DNA from: UBA10908 sp964608965
GTDB lineage: Bacteria > Bacillota > Clostridia > Peptostreptococcales > Anaerovoracaceae
Direction of reading: 5' to 3'
Length of the DNA: 64,000 bases
Assembly: GCA_964608965.1 (NCBI GenBank)
Contig: CAZSPZ010000002.1
Location: 140,346 to 204,345, forward strand
The notes beneath the pieces were generated by a model. It saw nothing but the letters and a program-made list of their open reading frames with translations, was not told the origin of the DNA and made no database searches. Below, piece after piece: positions 53,183-60,683 of the stretch. The position numbers and the translations under genes were made by a program. How positions within the stretch are numbered: position 1 is the first letter of the stretch; the number at the start of each line of letters is the position of its first letter.

Positions 53183-54214
53183 ATGATTGAATTGGGAAAT
53201 ATTAGAATTGGACAGGGAGAAAGACCCCTTGTAATTCCGGATATTGGAATTAATCATAATGGTAGTTTAAGCACGGCGAAGGAAATGGTAGATGCTGCGT
53301 ATAGAGCCGGTGCAAGGCTAATTAAACACCAGACCCATATCGTTGCTGATGAAATGGTAGATATGGCAAAAAATATTATTCCCGGCAATGCGAATATATC
53401 GATATATGAAATAATGGAAAGTTGCATGCTATGTGAAGAAGAAGAAATTGAACTTAAGCAATACACGGAATCATTGGGTCTGTTGTATTTAAGCACACCT
53501 TTTTCTAGAGCAGCAGCGGATCGATTAGAAAAAATGGGTGTTTTGGGTTATAAAATTGGGTCGGGTGAACTTAACAACTACCCATTGCTAGACTATATTG
53601 CCTCTTTTGGAAAACCAATGATCGTATCAACGGGCATGAACGGGATGAGTGAAATAGGAAAAGCCGTTGAAATATTGAAAAATAGAAAAATTCCATTTGC
53701 TTTATTACATACAACAAACCTTTACCCCACTCCTGCAAGACTCGTTAGATTGGGCGCAATGCAGCAACTAAAAAAATGCTACCCTGACATACCAATAGGT
53801 CTTTCCGACCATACAATAAACAATTATGCATGTATGGCTGCTATCGCCTTAGGCGCAGATATTATAGAAAGACATTTTACCGACTCAAAGAAAAGAAATG
53901 GCCCAGATATAGTATGTTCTATGGATGAAGAAGAGTTGAAAATATTATTGCAGGCATCAAGTGAAATTAGTTTAATGAGCGGTGGATGTAAAGAGGCCGC
54001 TAAAGAGGAAGATATAACTATGAAATTTGCTTTTTCAAGTGTAGTGACGATTAAAGAAATTCTAAAAGGACAAACATTTGACTCTTCGAATATATGGGTG
54101 AAAAGACCTGGGATTGGAGAATTACGGGCAAGCGATTATAAGAACATTTTAGGCCATAAGGCAAAAACTAACATTTGTGCAGGTGTTTTATTATCGAAAG
54201 ATTTGATTGAATGA
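53183..54214 (+). CDS. neuB: N-acetylneuraminate-type nonulosonate synthase
   Basis: 343 residues; PEP-dependent condensation giving a nine-carbon acid. Opening VIPDIGINHNGSLSTAKEMVDAA (shortened), IKHQTHIV, YLSTPFSRAAADRLEKMGV, KIGSGELNNYPLLDYI, GLSDHTINNYACM, ERHFTDSKKRNGPDIVCSM, and a C-terminal SAF-type domain (WVKRPGIGELRASD). This text matches, from memory, Campylobacter jejuni NeuB1 (Neu5Ac synthase) better than its legionaminic acid (LegI) or pseudaminic acid (PseI) paralogs. First gene of neuB-neuC-neuA; overlaps neuC by four bases. Confidence 0.88.
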   Translation: MIELGNIRIGQGERPLVIPDIGINHNGSLSTAKEMVDAAYRAGARLIKHQTHIVADEMVDMAKNIIPGNANISIYEIMESCMLCEEEEIELKQYTESLGLLYLSTPFSRAAADRLEKMGVLGYKIGSGELNNYPLLDYIASFGKPMIVSTGMNGMSEIGKAVEILKNRKIPFALLHTTNLYPTPARLVRLGAMQQLKKCYPDIPIGLSDHTINNYACMAAIALGADIIERHFTDSKKRNGPDIVCSMDEEELKILLQASSEISLMSGGCKEAAKEEDITMKFAFSSVVTIKEILKGQTFDSSNIWVKRPGIGELRASDYKNILGHKAKTNICAGVLLSKDLIE

Positions 54215-55353
54215 TGAAAAAAAGGAAGATACTTTTTATAACAGGAACTAGAGCCGATTATGGTAAATTGAAACCCTTAATGCGTGCAGTTGAAAACAAT
54301 GCACAATTTGACTGTCATATTTTTGTGTCAGGCATGCATTTGTTGGAAAATTTCGGATATACATACGGAGAAATAGAGAAAGATGGATATCGAAATGTTC
54401 ATGTCGCAAAATGTGCACCTACAAGTTCTAATATGAGTATAAATTTTGGAAATTCTATCATTGAACTATCCAACTATTTGGAGTTGATAAAACCAGATTT
54501 AATGATAGTTCATGGCGATAGAACAGATGCACTAGCTGGAGCTGTTGCAGGTGCGTTAAATAATATAAAGGTTGCACATGTTGAGGGTGGAGAAGTTTCT
54601 GGCACAATAGACGAATCGATTCGGCATGCAATATCCAAATTTGCACACATTCACTTTACTTGCAATCAAGAAGCAACCCGCAGACTAATCCAACTGGGGG
54701 AAGATTCAAGAGCCATATTTGAAATTGGATCTCCAGATATAGATGTCATGCTGAGTAATACTCTTCCTTCTTTGAATGAAGCAAAATCGAGATATGATAT
54801 TGATTTTTCCAACTATTGCATATTGATGTACCATCCAGTGGTCACTGAATTTACCGATACGGCCTTTCAGATTGATCAGATTGTCAGCGCAATTAAGGAA
54901 TCAGGATCTAAATGTATTACGATTTTCCCAAACAACGATCTTGGTTCAGATGATATTTTATTAAAATATAATACCCTTGATAACAATTTTAGAGTATTTC
55001 CATCCTTAAGGTTTGAATATTTCCTAACATTGTTGAGGCATGCGAATTACATCATTGGTAATTCTAGCGCTGGAATAAGGGAAGCTTGTGTGTACGGTAT
55101 ACCAGCAATAGATATCGGAAGTAGGCAACAAGGGCGTTGCATTGTTAGAAATTTGACTAATGTACAGCATGTAGGATATTCGAAAGATGAAATATTAATT
55201 TCAATCTTAAACACTCCAAAGTATCGACACAGCGCATCATATTATGGAAAAGGGGATAGTGTCGCAAAGTTTATGCAATACCTTACAATGCCAGCATTAT
55301 GGAATATTGAACAACAAAAACGATTTATTGACATTGGAGATATATATGATTAA
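54211..55353 (+). CDS. neuC: Hydrolysing UDP-GlcNAc 2-epimerase (NeuC/LegG type)
   Basis: 380 residues; releases N-acetylmannosamine (or its 6-deoxy diamino analogue) from UDP-sugar for NeuB. Text: KILFITGTRADYGKLKPLM, HLLENFGYTYGEIEKDGYRN, HGDRTDALAGAVAGALNNI, HVEGGEVSGTIDESIRHAI, and IFPNNDLGSD. The hydrolysing type is indicated by the HVEGGE-SGTID-E-RH stretch. From memory it is closest to NeuC1 of C. jejuni. Overlaps neuB and neuA. Confidence 0.88.
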   Translation: MMKKRKILFITGTRADYGKLKPLMRAVENNAQFDCHIFVSGMHLLENFGYTYGEIEKDGYRNVHVAKCAPTSSNMSINFGNSIIELSNYLELIKPDLMIVHGDRTDALAGAVAGALNNIKVAHVEGGEVSGTIDESIRHAISKFAHIHFTCNQEATRRLIQLGEDSRAIFEIGSPDIDVMLSNTLPSLNEAKSRYDIDFSNYCILMYHPVVTEFTDTAFQIDQIVSAIKESGSKCITIFPNNDLGSDDILLKYNTLDNNFRVFPSLRFEYFLTLLRHANYIIGNSSAGIREACVYGIPAIDIGSRQQGRCIVRNLTNVQHVGYSKDEILISILNTPKYRHSASYYGKGDSVAKFMQYLTMPALWNIEQQKRFIDIGDIYD

Positions 55354-56056
55354 AGGATTAAGAGCGGTTGCAATTATTCCTGCAAGGGGTGGGAGCAAAG
55401 GATTACCCAATAAAAATATTCGTCCTTTGGGTAAAATACCACTCATAGGATATACTATTAATGCAGCTAAAGAAGCGAGAGTTTTTGATGCAGTTGTCGT
55501 TTCTACCGATAGCGATGAAATAGCTAAAATTTCAAAAGAATTTTCTGCCGAAATCCCTTTTATTCGACCCGACAATCTAGCTTGTGATACAGCAAAGACT
55601 ATTGATGTAGTAATGCATGCTTTGTCCCAAATGTCCATCGAAGGCAGATATTTTGACCTGGTGGTACTATTACAACCCACATCACCTTTTAGAAACTCGT
55701 CTAATATACTTCAAGCATTGAATAAATTTATTGAAAAAGATGCAAATAGCTTAGTTAGTGTTTGTGAAGTCCATGATAATCCAATATTGATGCGCTCCAT
55801 TGATAACAAAGGGAACGCACGCAAACTGCTTGATGATTGTAGTACTGTGCGCCGACAAGAATTCCCAACGTATTATAAAGTTAATGGTGCAATTTATATT
55901 AATAAAGCAATAACTCTTTCTAATAGCACGAGTTTGAACGACAATGAGCTGTGTTATATAATGCCGCAATTAACTTCAATTGATATAGATACTGAAGAAG
56001 ACTTATTATATGCTGAGTTTTTGCTGAAAAATGGAATTATGGGGAATGTAATATGA
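55346..56056 (+). CDS. neuA: CMP-nonulosonate synthetase (CMP-sialic acid synthetase)
   Basis: 236 residues from ATG 55346 (GGAGA five bases before), with the fold signature AIIPARGGSKGLPNKNIRPL (shortened), VVSTDSDEIAKI, LLQPTSPFRNSSNI, and YKVNGAIYINK. It activates the nonulosonate with CTP. The start overlaps neuC by 8 bases, and its stop overlaps the methyltransferase by four bases. Sialic versus legionaminic specificity cannot be settled from these motifs. Confidence 0.9.
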   Translation: MIKGLRAVAIIPARGGSKGLPNKNIRPLGKIPLIGYTINAAKEARVFDAVVVSTDSDEIAKISKEFSAEIPFIRPDNLACDTAKTIDVVMHALSQMSIEGRYFDLVVLLQPTSPFRNSSNILQALNKFIEKDANSLVSVCEVHDNPILMRSIDNKGNARKLLDDCSTVRRQEFPTYYKVNGAIYINKAITLSNSTSLNDNELCYIMPQLTSIDIDTEEDLLYAEFLLKNGIMGNVI

Positions 56057-57027
56057 ACGAAAAAGAAGAAGCAAAAGCATTTGATGAACAAATAACGGAA
56101 CGGATTAATGGTGGACATATCCCTGACTTGAGATGTAATCGTGAATGCTTATATTTTTATAACAATTCTTGGCGGCATCCCGATTATGTTAAGCTTGATA
56201 TGCAAGAACAATATGAAGCAATACTGAAAATTTTATCTTCAGATTGTAGCCGTAAGGGTATAGGCAGAAATCAGTACAAAATACTAGAAGTTGGCTGTGG
56301 CCCGGGATGGCTTTCACTTGAATTATACCGAGAAGGTTTTAACGTTACGGGCGTCGAATTATCAGTTGCGAACATTAAAGTGGCAAAAGATACTTTAGCT
56401 CAAAATGTTTATGAATCAAAAGGCGGAGCATTAAATTATATTTGCGGAGATATATTTGCGCTTACGACTAAGCAGATAGGAATAAAATCTTTTGATTGTA
56501 TTGTTTTTGCAGGAGCATTACACCATTTTAATGATCCTTCAAAACTATTAAAGCACCTAAAAAACATTTTAAGTGTAAAGGGAATTATTATTGCGCATGA
56601 ACCGACTCGTGATAAAGTATCTATTCAAAATGCGGCATATTCATATATAATCAAAAAACTACTATCTCTATGTAAAGGATATTATCAAGATTTTGATTTA
56701 AATTTATCTCACCGTGCGCAAATAGATGATATATACAATTTATTAAAATATCAAACTAACACTAAGGAAAAGCTACAATCTATAAATGATAATGAAGCTG
56801 GTTATGAAGATATTCAAAATGCATTTATGTCAAATTTTAAATATATAAGCACAATCAAGCGTTATGGTCTTTTTCATGAAATAATAGGTGGGCTAAGGTT
56901 TAGTCGGGAAATGAATAGTGATATCGCAAAATTTATTCGCGATATTGACAGGGTACTTGTTGAAAGCGAATGCATAGAAGCCACAGAATATTTATTTACA
57001 GCGAGCGATTTTGAAATAAAGGAGTAA
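56053..57027 (+). CDS. SAM-dependent class I methyltransferase
   Basis: 324 residues. The motif ILEVGCGPGWLSLELYREGF (about 77-96), the acidic strand VTGVELS and FDCIVFAGALHHFNDPSKLL identify a class I methyltransferase. The N-terminal 60 residues and the C-terminal 100 are specific to the protein. Probably an O- or N-methyltransferase acting on the nonulosonate or its glycan, as it is coupled to neuA and precedes the amidotransferase. Target unknown. Confidence 0.82.
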   Translation: MNEKEEAKAFDEQITERINGGHIPDLRCNRECLYFYNNSWRHPDYVKLDMQEQYEAILKILSSDCSRKGIGRNQYKILEVGCGPGWLSLELYREGFNVTGVELSVANIKVAKDTLAQNVYESKGGALNYICGDIFALTTKQIGIKSFDCIVFAGALHHFNDPSKLLKHLKNILSVKGIIIAHEPTRDKVSIQNAAYSYIIKKLLSLCKGYYQDFDLNLSHRAQIDDIYNLLKYQTNTKEKLQSINDNEAGYEDIQNAFMSNFKYISTIKRYGLFHEIIGGLRFSREMNSDIAKFIRDIDRVLVESECIEATEYLFTASDFEIKE

Positions 57028-57032
57028 CGACG

Positions 57033-58151
57033 ATGACAGATATTAGATATTGCAAGAAATGTGTTATGCCAAACACCCGGCCAGGTATTGAATTTGATAA
57101 ATATGGTGTTTGCGAGGCATGCAATAATTATGAGAAAAAGAAAGCAGTCAACTGGGATTTGAGGTGGCAAGAATTAGAGGCGCTATGTTCCAAATACAGA
57201 GGGATGAATGATAATGCGTATGATTGTGCAATTGCTGTTTCCGGTGGCAAAGATTCGACATTTCAAGTGTATGTAATGAAAGAACTTTTGGGAATGAACC
57301 CCCTGTTGATTTCGATTGATAATTGGGATTGGACCGAAACTGGAAGAAAGAATAAATCAAATATTTCTGAAACATTTGGATGCGATGTTTTAACCTTTTC
57401 ACTAAATGAAAAAATCGGAAAGCAAATGTTATTAAAAGGACTTCAAAAGCTCGGATCTCCAACTTGGTATGTGGATGCTGCTATCTATGCTGTTCCGGTA
57501 AAAATGTGCATGAAACTCGGCTTACAGCTTCTGGTTTATGGCGAAAATGTCAATTATGAATACGGAGGCGCTCAAAAAGAAGAAACATATTCTGCAAAGG
57601 GGATATTTTCTAACGATGTAGTAAAGCCAATCGACTGGAATGAATGGTTGGATGATTCGATTTCCATGAAAGATTTATTTAGTATTCAACAGCCTAGTAC
57701 GCAAGAAATGGAAAAACACGGCTTAGAGCCGATATATCTATCATATTTTGTAGAATGGGATTCGTTGCATAATTATGAAGTGGCCAAAAGAAATGGCTTT
57801 AGACATATGGAGCATGAATGGACAAGGGAAGGGACCATTGAAAATTTTAACCAAATCGACAGCCCTTCTTACCTTATGAACCAATGGTTTAAATATCCCA
57901 AATTTGGCCATGCAAGCGTGACAGAAATGGCGTCACGGTATATCCGTGCAGGAAAGATGAATAGAGACGAAGCAATCAAGTTAGTGAAAGATAAAGATTC
58001 AAAATTGGATCAAAGGATACTTGATTCTTATTGTAAATTTGTTGGTATAACAGTCAAAGATTTCTGGCAAATCGCTGATCAGTGGTTTAATGAAAATTTA
58101 TTTGAACAAGATAAGTACGGGGTTTGGACGCCAAAATTTGAAATTAAATAA
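57033..58151 (+). CDS. N-acetyl-sugar amidotransferase (PseA/WbpG-type, TIGR03573)
   Basis: 372 residues. N-terminal zinc-type Cys set YCKKCVMPNTRPGIEF and CEACNNY, then the PP-loop AIAVSGGKDSTFQVYVMKE (about 60-78) of ATP pyrophosphatases, QPSTQEMEKHGLEPIYLSYF and YTRE-like end segments as in WbpG/PseA/LegA-type enzymes. They convert an acetamido group into an acetamidino group. WbpG works with HisH/HisF-like partners; none is here. Placement suggests an acetamidino-modified nonulosonate or hexose in the glycan. Last gene of the glycan region before a drop in AT content. Confidence 0.85.
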   Translation: MTDIRYCKKCVMPNTRPGIEFDKYGVCEACNNYEKKKAVNWDLRWQELEALCSKYRGMNDNAYDCAIAVSGGKDSTFQVYVMKELLGMNPLLISIDNWDWTETGRKNKSNISETFGCDVLTFSLNEKIGKQMLLKGLQKLGSPTWYVDAAIYAVPVKMCMKLGLQLLVYGENVNYEYGGAQKEETYSAKGIFSNDVVKPIDWNEWLDDSISMKDLFSIQQPSTQEMEKHGLEPIYLSYFVEWDSLHNYEVAKRNGFRHMEHEWTREGTIENFNQIDSPSYLMNQWFKYPKFGHASVTEMASRYIRAGKMNRDEAIKLVKDKDSKLDQRILDSYCKFVGITVKDFWQIADQWFNENLFEQDKYGVWTPKFEIK

Positions 58152-58256
58152 TTTCTGTTCAAAAGGAAATAAATACGCCACATAATTCTACCTGAAATTA
58201 TATAGATAAAAATACATGGGGTATTTTGGGTTTATAAATTGGTAGAGGAGAGCAAT

Positions 58257-59510
58257 ATGAAAAGTTTAATGACTATGGATACATCTCTTTCGGGGCTTGC
58301 GCCGGAAGAGATGAGCTCTTTACAGGCGGCCGCGGGCAAAGCGGCCCTGCGCCTTTTTTCGGGCAAAGAAGATTTTACTGGCTGGGTAGGGCTTCCAAGG
58401 GATTACGATCCCAGCGAAATAGAGCAAATAGAAAAGGCGGCCGCAAGGATACAAAAACAATGTACCGCTTTTGTTGTGATAGGAATAGGAGGCTCTTACT
58501 TGGGCGCCAGAGCTGCGTACGAGCTTCTTTCGGGCAGTTTTGCACATCTAAGAAAAGAGGGCGCCCCACGGCTGTTTTTCGCCGGACAGAACATAAGCGC
58601 TGCCTATCACCGAGAACTTTTAGAAGTGCTGCAAGACGAAGAGGTCTGCCTTTGTGTGATTTCCAAATCGGGGACCACCGCGGAGCCTTCCATCGCCTTT
58701 GCGCTTCTTAAGGATTTTCTTATCTGCAAATACGGCAAAGAAGAAGCCTCCAAGCGCATTGTTGCGATCACCGATGCCGAAAAAGGCGTCTTAAGGGAAG
58801 AAGTGAACAGGGAAGGTTACGAAAGCTTCGTGGTCCCCGACGATATCGGCGGCAGGTATTCGATCCTGACGCCTGTAGGCTTGCTGCCCCTGGCAGCCGC
58901 CGGTTTCTCCCCTTCGGAGTTTTTGTCCGGCGCAAAGACAGCGATGGAAGACCAGGCTTTAATGCAGCAGGCAAAAGACTATGCGATTTGCAGAAACCTG
59001 CTATATAAAAAAGGAAAGAAAATTGAAATATTCGAATCGTACGAACCTCGCTTTTCTTTTTTCGCGGAATGGCTGAAGCAGCTTTTCGGAGAAAGCGAAG
59101 GAAAAAACGGTGTGGGGGTTTTCCCCGCGAGTCTTACGTTCAGTTCGGATCTTCATTCCATGGGCCAATTTCTGCAGGACGGAACGCCTTGCTTTTTCGA
59201 GACGGTGTTGGACGAAGAAAAGCCTGCTTCGGATTTAATCGTGCCTGAATCGGCCGGTCTGCCTCTTGCAGGAAAAAGCATGATGGCTGTCAACCGGGCG
59301 GCATTGGAAGGCGTCGCGGCCGCCCATTTGGGCGCAGGCGTACCGATGCTGCGGCTTAGAATTTATGAAAAAATCACTCCACAAACCGTAGGAGAAGTGG
59401 TATACTTCTTCGAGGCAGCCTGCGCCATATCGGCATACATGATGGGAGTCAATCCCTTTGACCAGCCTGGCGTGGAAGACTACAAAAGGGAAATGAGAGA
59501 GAGATTATAA
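58257..59510 (+). CDS. pgi: Glucose-6-phosphate isomerase
   Basis: 417 residues from ATG 58257, chosen over TTG 58239 because GAGGAG lies ten bases upstream. It interconverts glucose-6-P and fructose-6-P. Motifs: FVVIGIGGSYLGARAAYELL, SKSGTTAEPSIAF, GGRYSILTPVGLLPLA, and the terminal PFDQPGVEDYK, which contains the C-terminal helix. Length is normal for Bacillota Pgi. GC-rich composition returns with this gene. It lies 13 bases before the LCP gene. Confidence 0.95.
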   Translation: MKSLMTMDTSLSGLAPEEMSSLQAAAGKAALRLFSGKEDFTGWVGLPRDYDPSEIEQIEKAAARIQKQCTAFVVIGIGGSYLGARAAYELLSGSFAHLRKEGAPRLFFAGQNISAAYHRELLEVLQDEEVCLCVISKSGTTAEPSIAFALLKDFLICKYGKEEASKRIVAITDAEKGVLREEVNREGYESFVVPDDIGGRYSILTPVGLLPLAAAGFSPSEFLSGAKTAMEDQALMQQAKDYAICRNLLYKKGKKIEIFESYEPRFSFFAEWLKQLFGESEGKNGVGVFPASLTFSSDLHSMGQFLQDGTPCFFETVLDEEKPASDLIVPESAGLPLAGKSMMAVNRAALEGVAAAHLGAGVPMLRLRIYEKITPQTVGEVVYFFEAACAISAYMMGVNPFDQPGVEDYKREMRERL

Positions 59511-59523
59511 CAAGGGGGAAAAT

Positions 59524-60549
59524 ATGAAGTTAAACAAAAAGACAATCACTACATTTTTATTGGTATTTGCACTGGCAACCATTGCCATGCTGCCTGTTCG
59601 ATATGTTTTCGGAAAAATCGGCGGAACGACGGTGTTCGAAGCCGAAGAAAATCTTTTAGATCAGATGACACCGATTACCGTGGATCCCAGCAGCCCATTT
59701 TACGATGTATTCCAAAGCAAAGACAGAGTCAACATCCTTCTTCTGGGTGTAAACGGGGGCATGACCGACACGATTATGCTCGCAAGCTACGACATGGCCA
59801 ATCAATACGTGAATATGATTTCCATTCCGAGAGACACGTTTTATTACAGGGAAGGTTATTCTCCTTACGCGGCTCATAAAATCAACGCCATTTACAGTTC
59901 CCAGGGCGTTGTGGCTACTGCGACGGCCGTTTCGGATGTGCTGTACGGAATGCCTATCCATTACTATGCTATCGTCGAATACGAAGACATCCGTAAGGTC
60001 ATGGACGTGATCGGCGGCGTTACCGTCAATATTCCGTTCCATATGAAATACATCGACAGCACCGAGGGCAAGGAACTCTATATCGACATACCCGAAGGGG
60101 ATCAGTTTATTGACAGCAGCAATGTCATCGAATTCCTCCGATTCCGCAAGACAAATCCGGCTTTTGCGAGGCAGGGTTACCAAAGCTACGATGCTGCGGA
60201 TATCCAGAGGATAAAAGTCCAGCAGGATTTTGTCCGGTCCGTTATAAAGGAATGCCTGAGCGTAGGCAAACTGAAGGATGTTGCAAAGGTGGCGCTGCAA
60301 AACGTGGAGTCCGATCTTACGTTCTCCATGGCCGCAAAGCTTGCGGTCAAAGCGATGAGCGGTCTTTCGTCTGAAAACGTCAGCTCTTACACTCTTCCGG
60401 GCTACGATAAAATGATGCACGAACTTTCTTTCTATATTGCGGACGAAGAGAAAATAGCAGATTTGCTGACGGAGATTTATGCTCTGGAAGCGCCGACAAC
60501 CACCGACGGGGCAATCGAGGCTCCGGGCAGCGAAGAAGAGGAAGAATAA
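59524..60549 (+). CDS. LytR-CpsA-Psr (LCP) family wall glycopolymer ligase
   Basis: 341 residues: an N-terminal membrane anchor (ITTFLLVFALATIAMLPV), then the LCP domain with VNILLLGVNGG, DTIMLASYD, MISIPRDTFY, HKINAIYSSQG and FLRFRKTNP, holding the Arg/Asp residues that bind polyprenyl phosphate. It joins lipid-linked polymers (secondary wall polymer or similar) to peptidoglycan. That would provide the polymer to which SLH domains bind. The C-terminal tail is Glu-rich (GSEEEEE). Confidence 0.92.
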   Translation: MKLNKKTITTFLLVFALATIAMLPVRYVFGKIGGTTVFEAEENLLDQMTPITVDPSSPFYDVFQSKDRVNILLLGVNGGMTDTIMLASYDMANQYVNMISIPRDTFYYREGYSPYAAHKINAIYSSQGVVATATAVSDVLYGMPIHYYAIVEYEDIRKVMDVIGGVTVNIPFHMKYIDSTEGKELYIDIPEGDQFIDSSNVIEFLRFRKTNPAFARQGYQSYDAADIQRIKVQQDFVRSVIKECLSVGKLKDVAKVALQNVESDLTFSMAAKLAVKAMSGLSSENVSSYTLPGYDKMMHELSFYIADEEKIADLLTEIYALEAPTTTDGAIEAPGSEEEEE

Positions 60550-60557
60550 AAGAATAT

Positions 60558-60608
60558 AAAGTTGTCAAAAAATTTGATTTTTTGACAACTTTATTTTTTG
60601 ACAACTTT
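60558..60608 (+). terminator. Terminator of pgi-LCP unit with a duplicated 3' arm
   Basis: AAAGTTGTCAAAAAA (60558-60572) pairs perfectly over 15 bases with TTTTTTGACAACTTT (60578-60592) across a TTTGA loop. The 3' arm is then repeated at 60594-60608, so two alternative hairpins of the same stem are possible. A T tract follows each arm. Confidence 0.85.
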
Positions 60609-60613
60609 ATTTT

Positions 60614-60642
60614 TTGCAGATTTAGCAGGCATAAGTTATAAT
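60614..60642 (+). promoter_or_regulatory. SigA-type promoter for the last SLH gene
   Basis: TTGCAG (60614-60619) and TATAAT (60637-60642) with 17-base spacing, just after the terminator and 42 bases before the ATG at 60684. AAGGAG at about 60672-60677 is the ribosome site. Confidence 0.75.
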
Positions 60643-60683
60643 TAAAAAGAAGGGTAATTTTTGATAAGAAAGAAGGAGACAAT

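Noticed and set aside
53183..56056. A firm call of legionaminic or pseudaminic acid synthesis
   Set aside because: NeuB text is NeuB1-like, and LegB/C/H or PseB/C/G/H are not in the window. The CapD-type dehydratase alone is not enough evidence.
59656..60420. 254-codon open frame antisense to the LCP gene
   Set aside because: The + strand carries the full LCP motifs and good ribosome site; the antisense text is His/Val-rich low-quality sequence without a known family.
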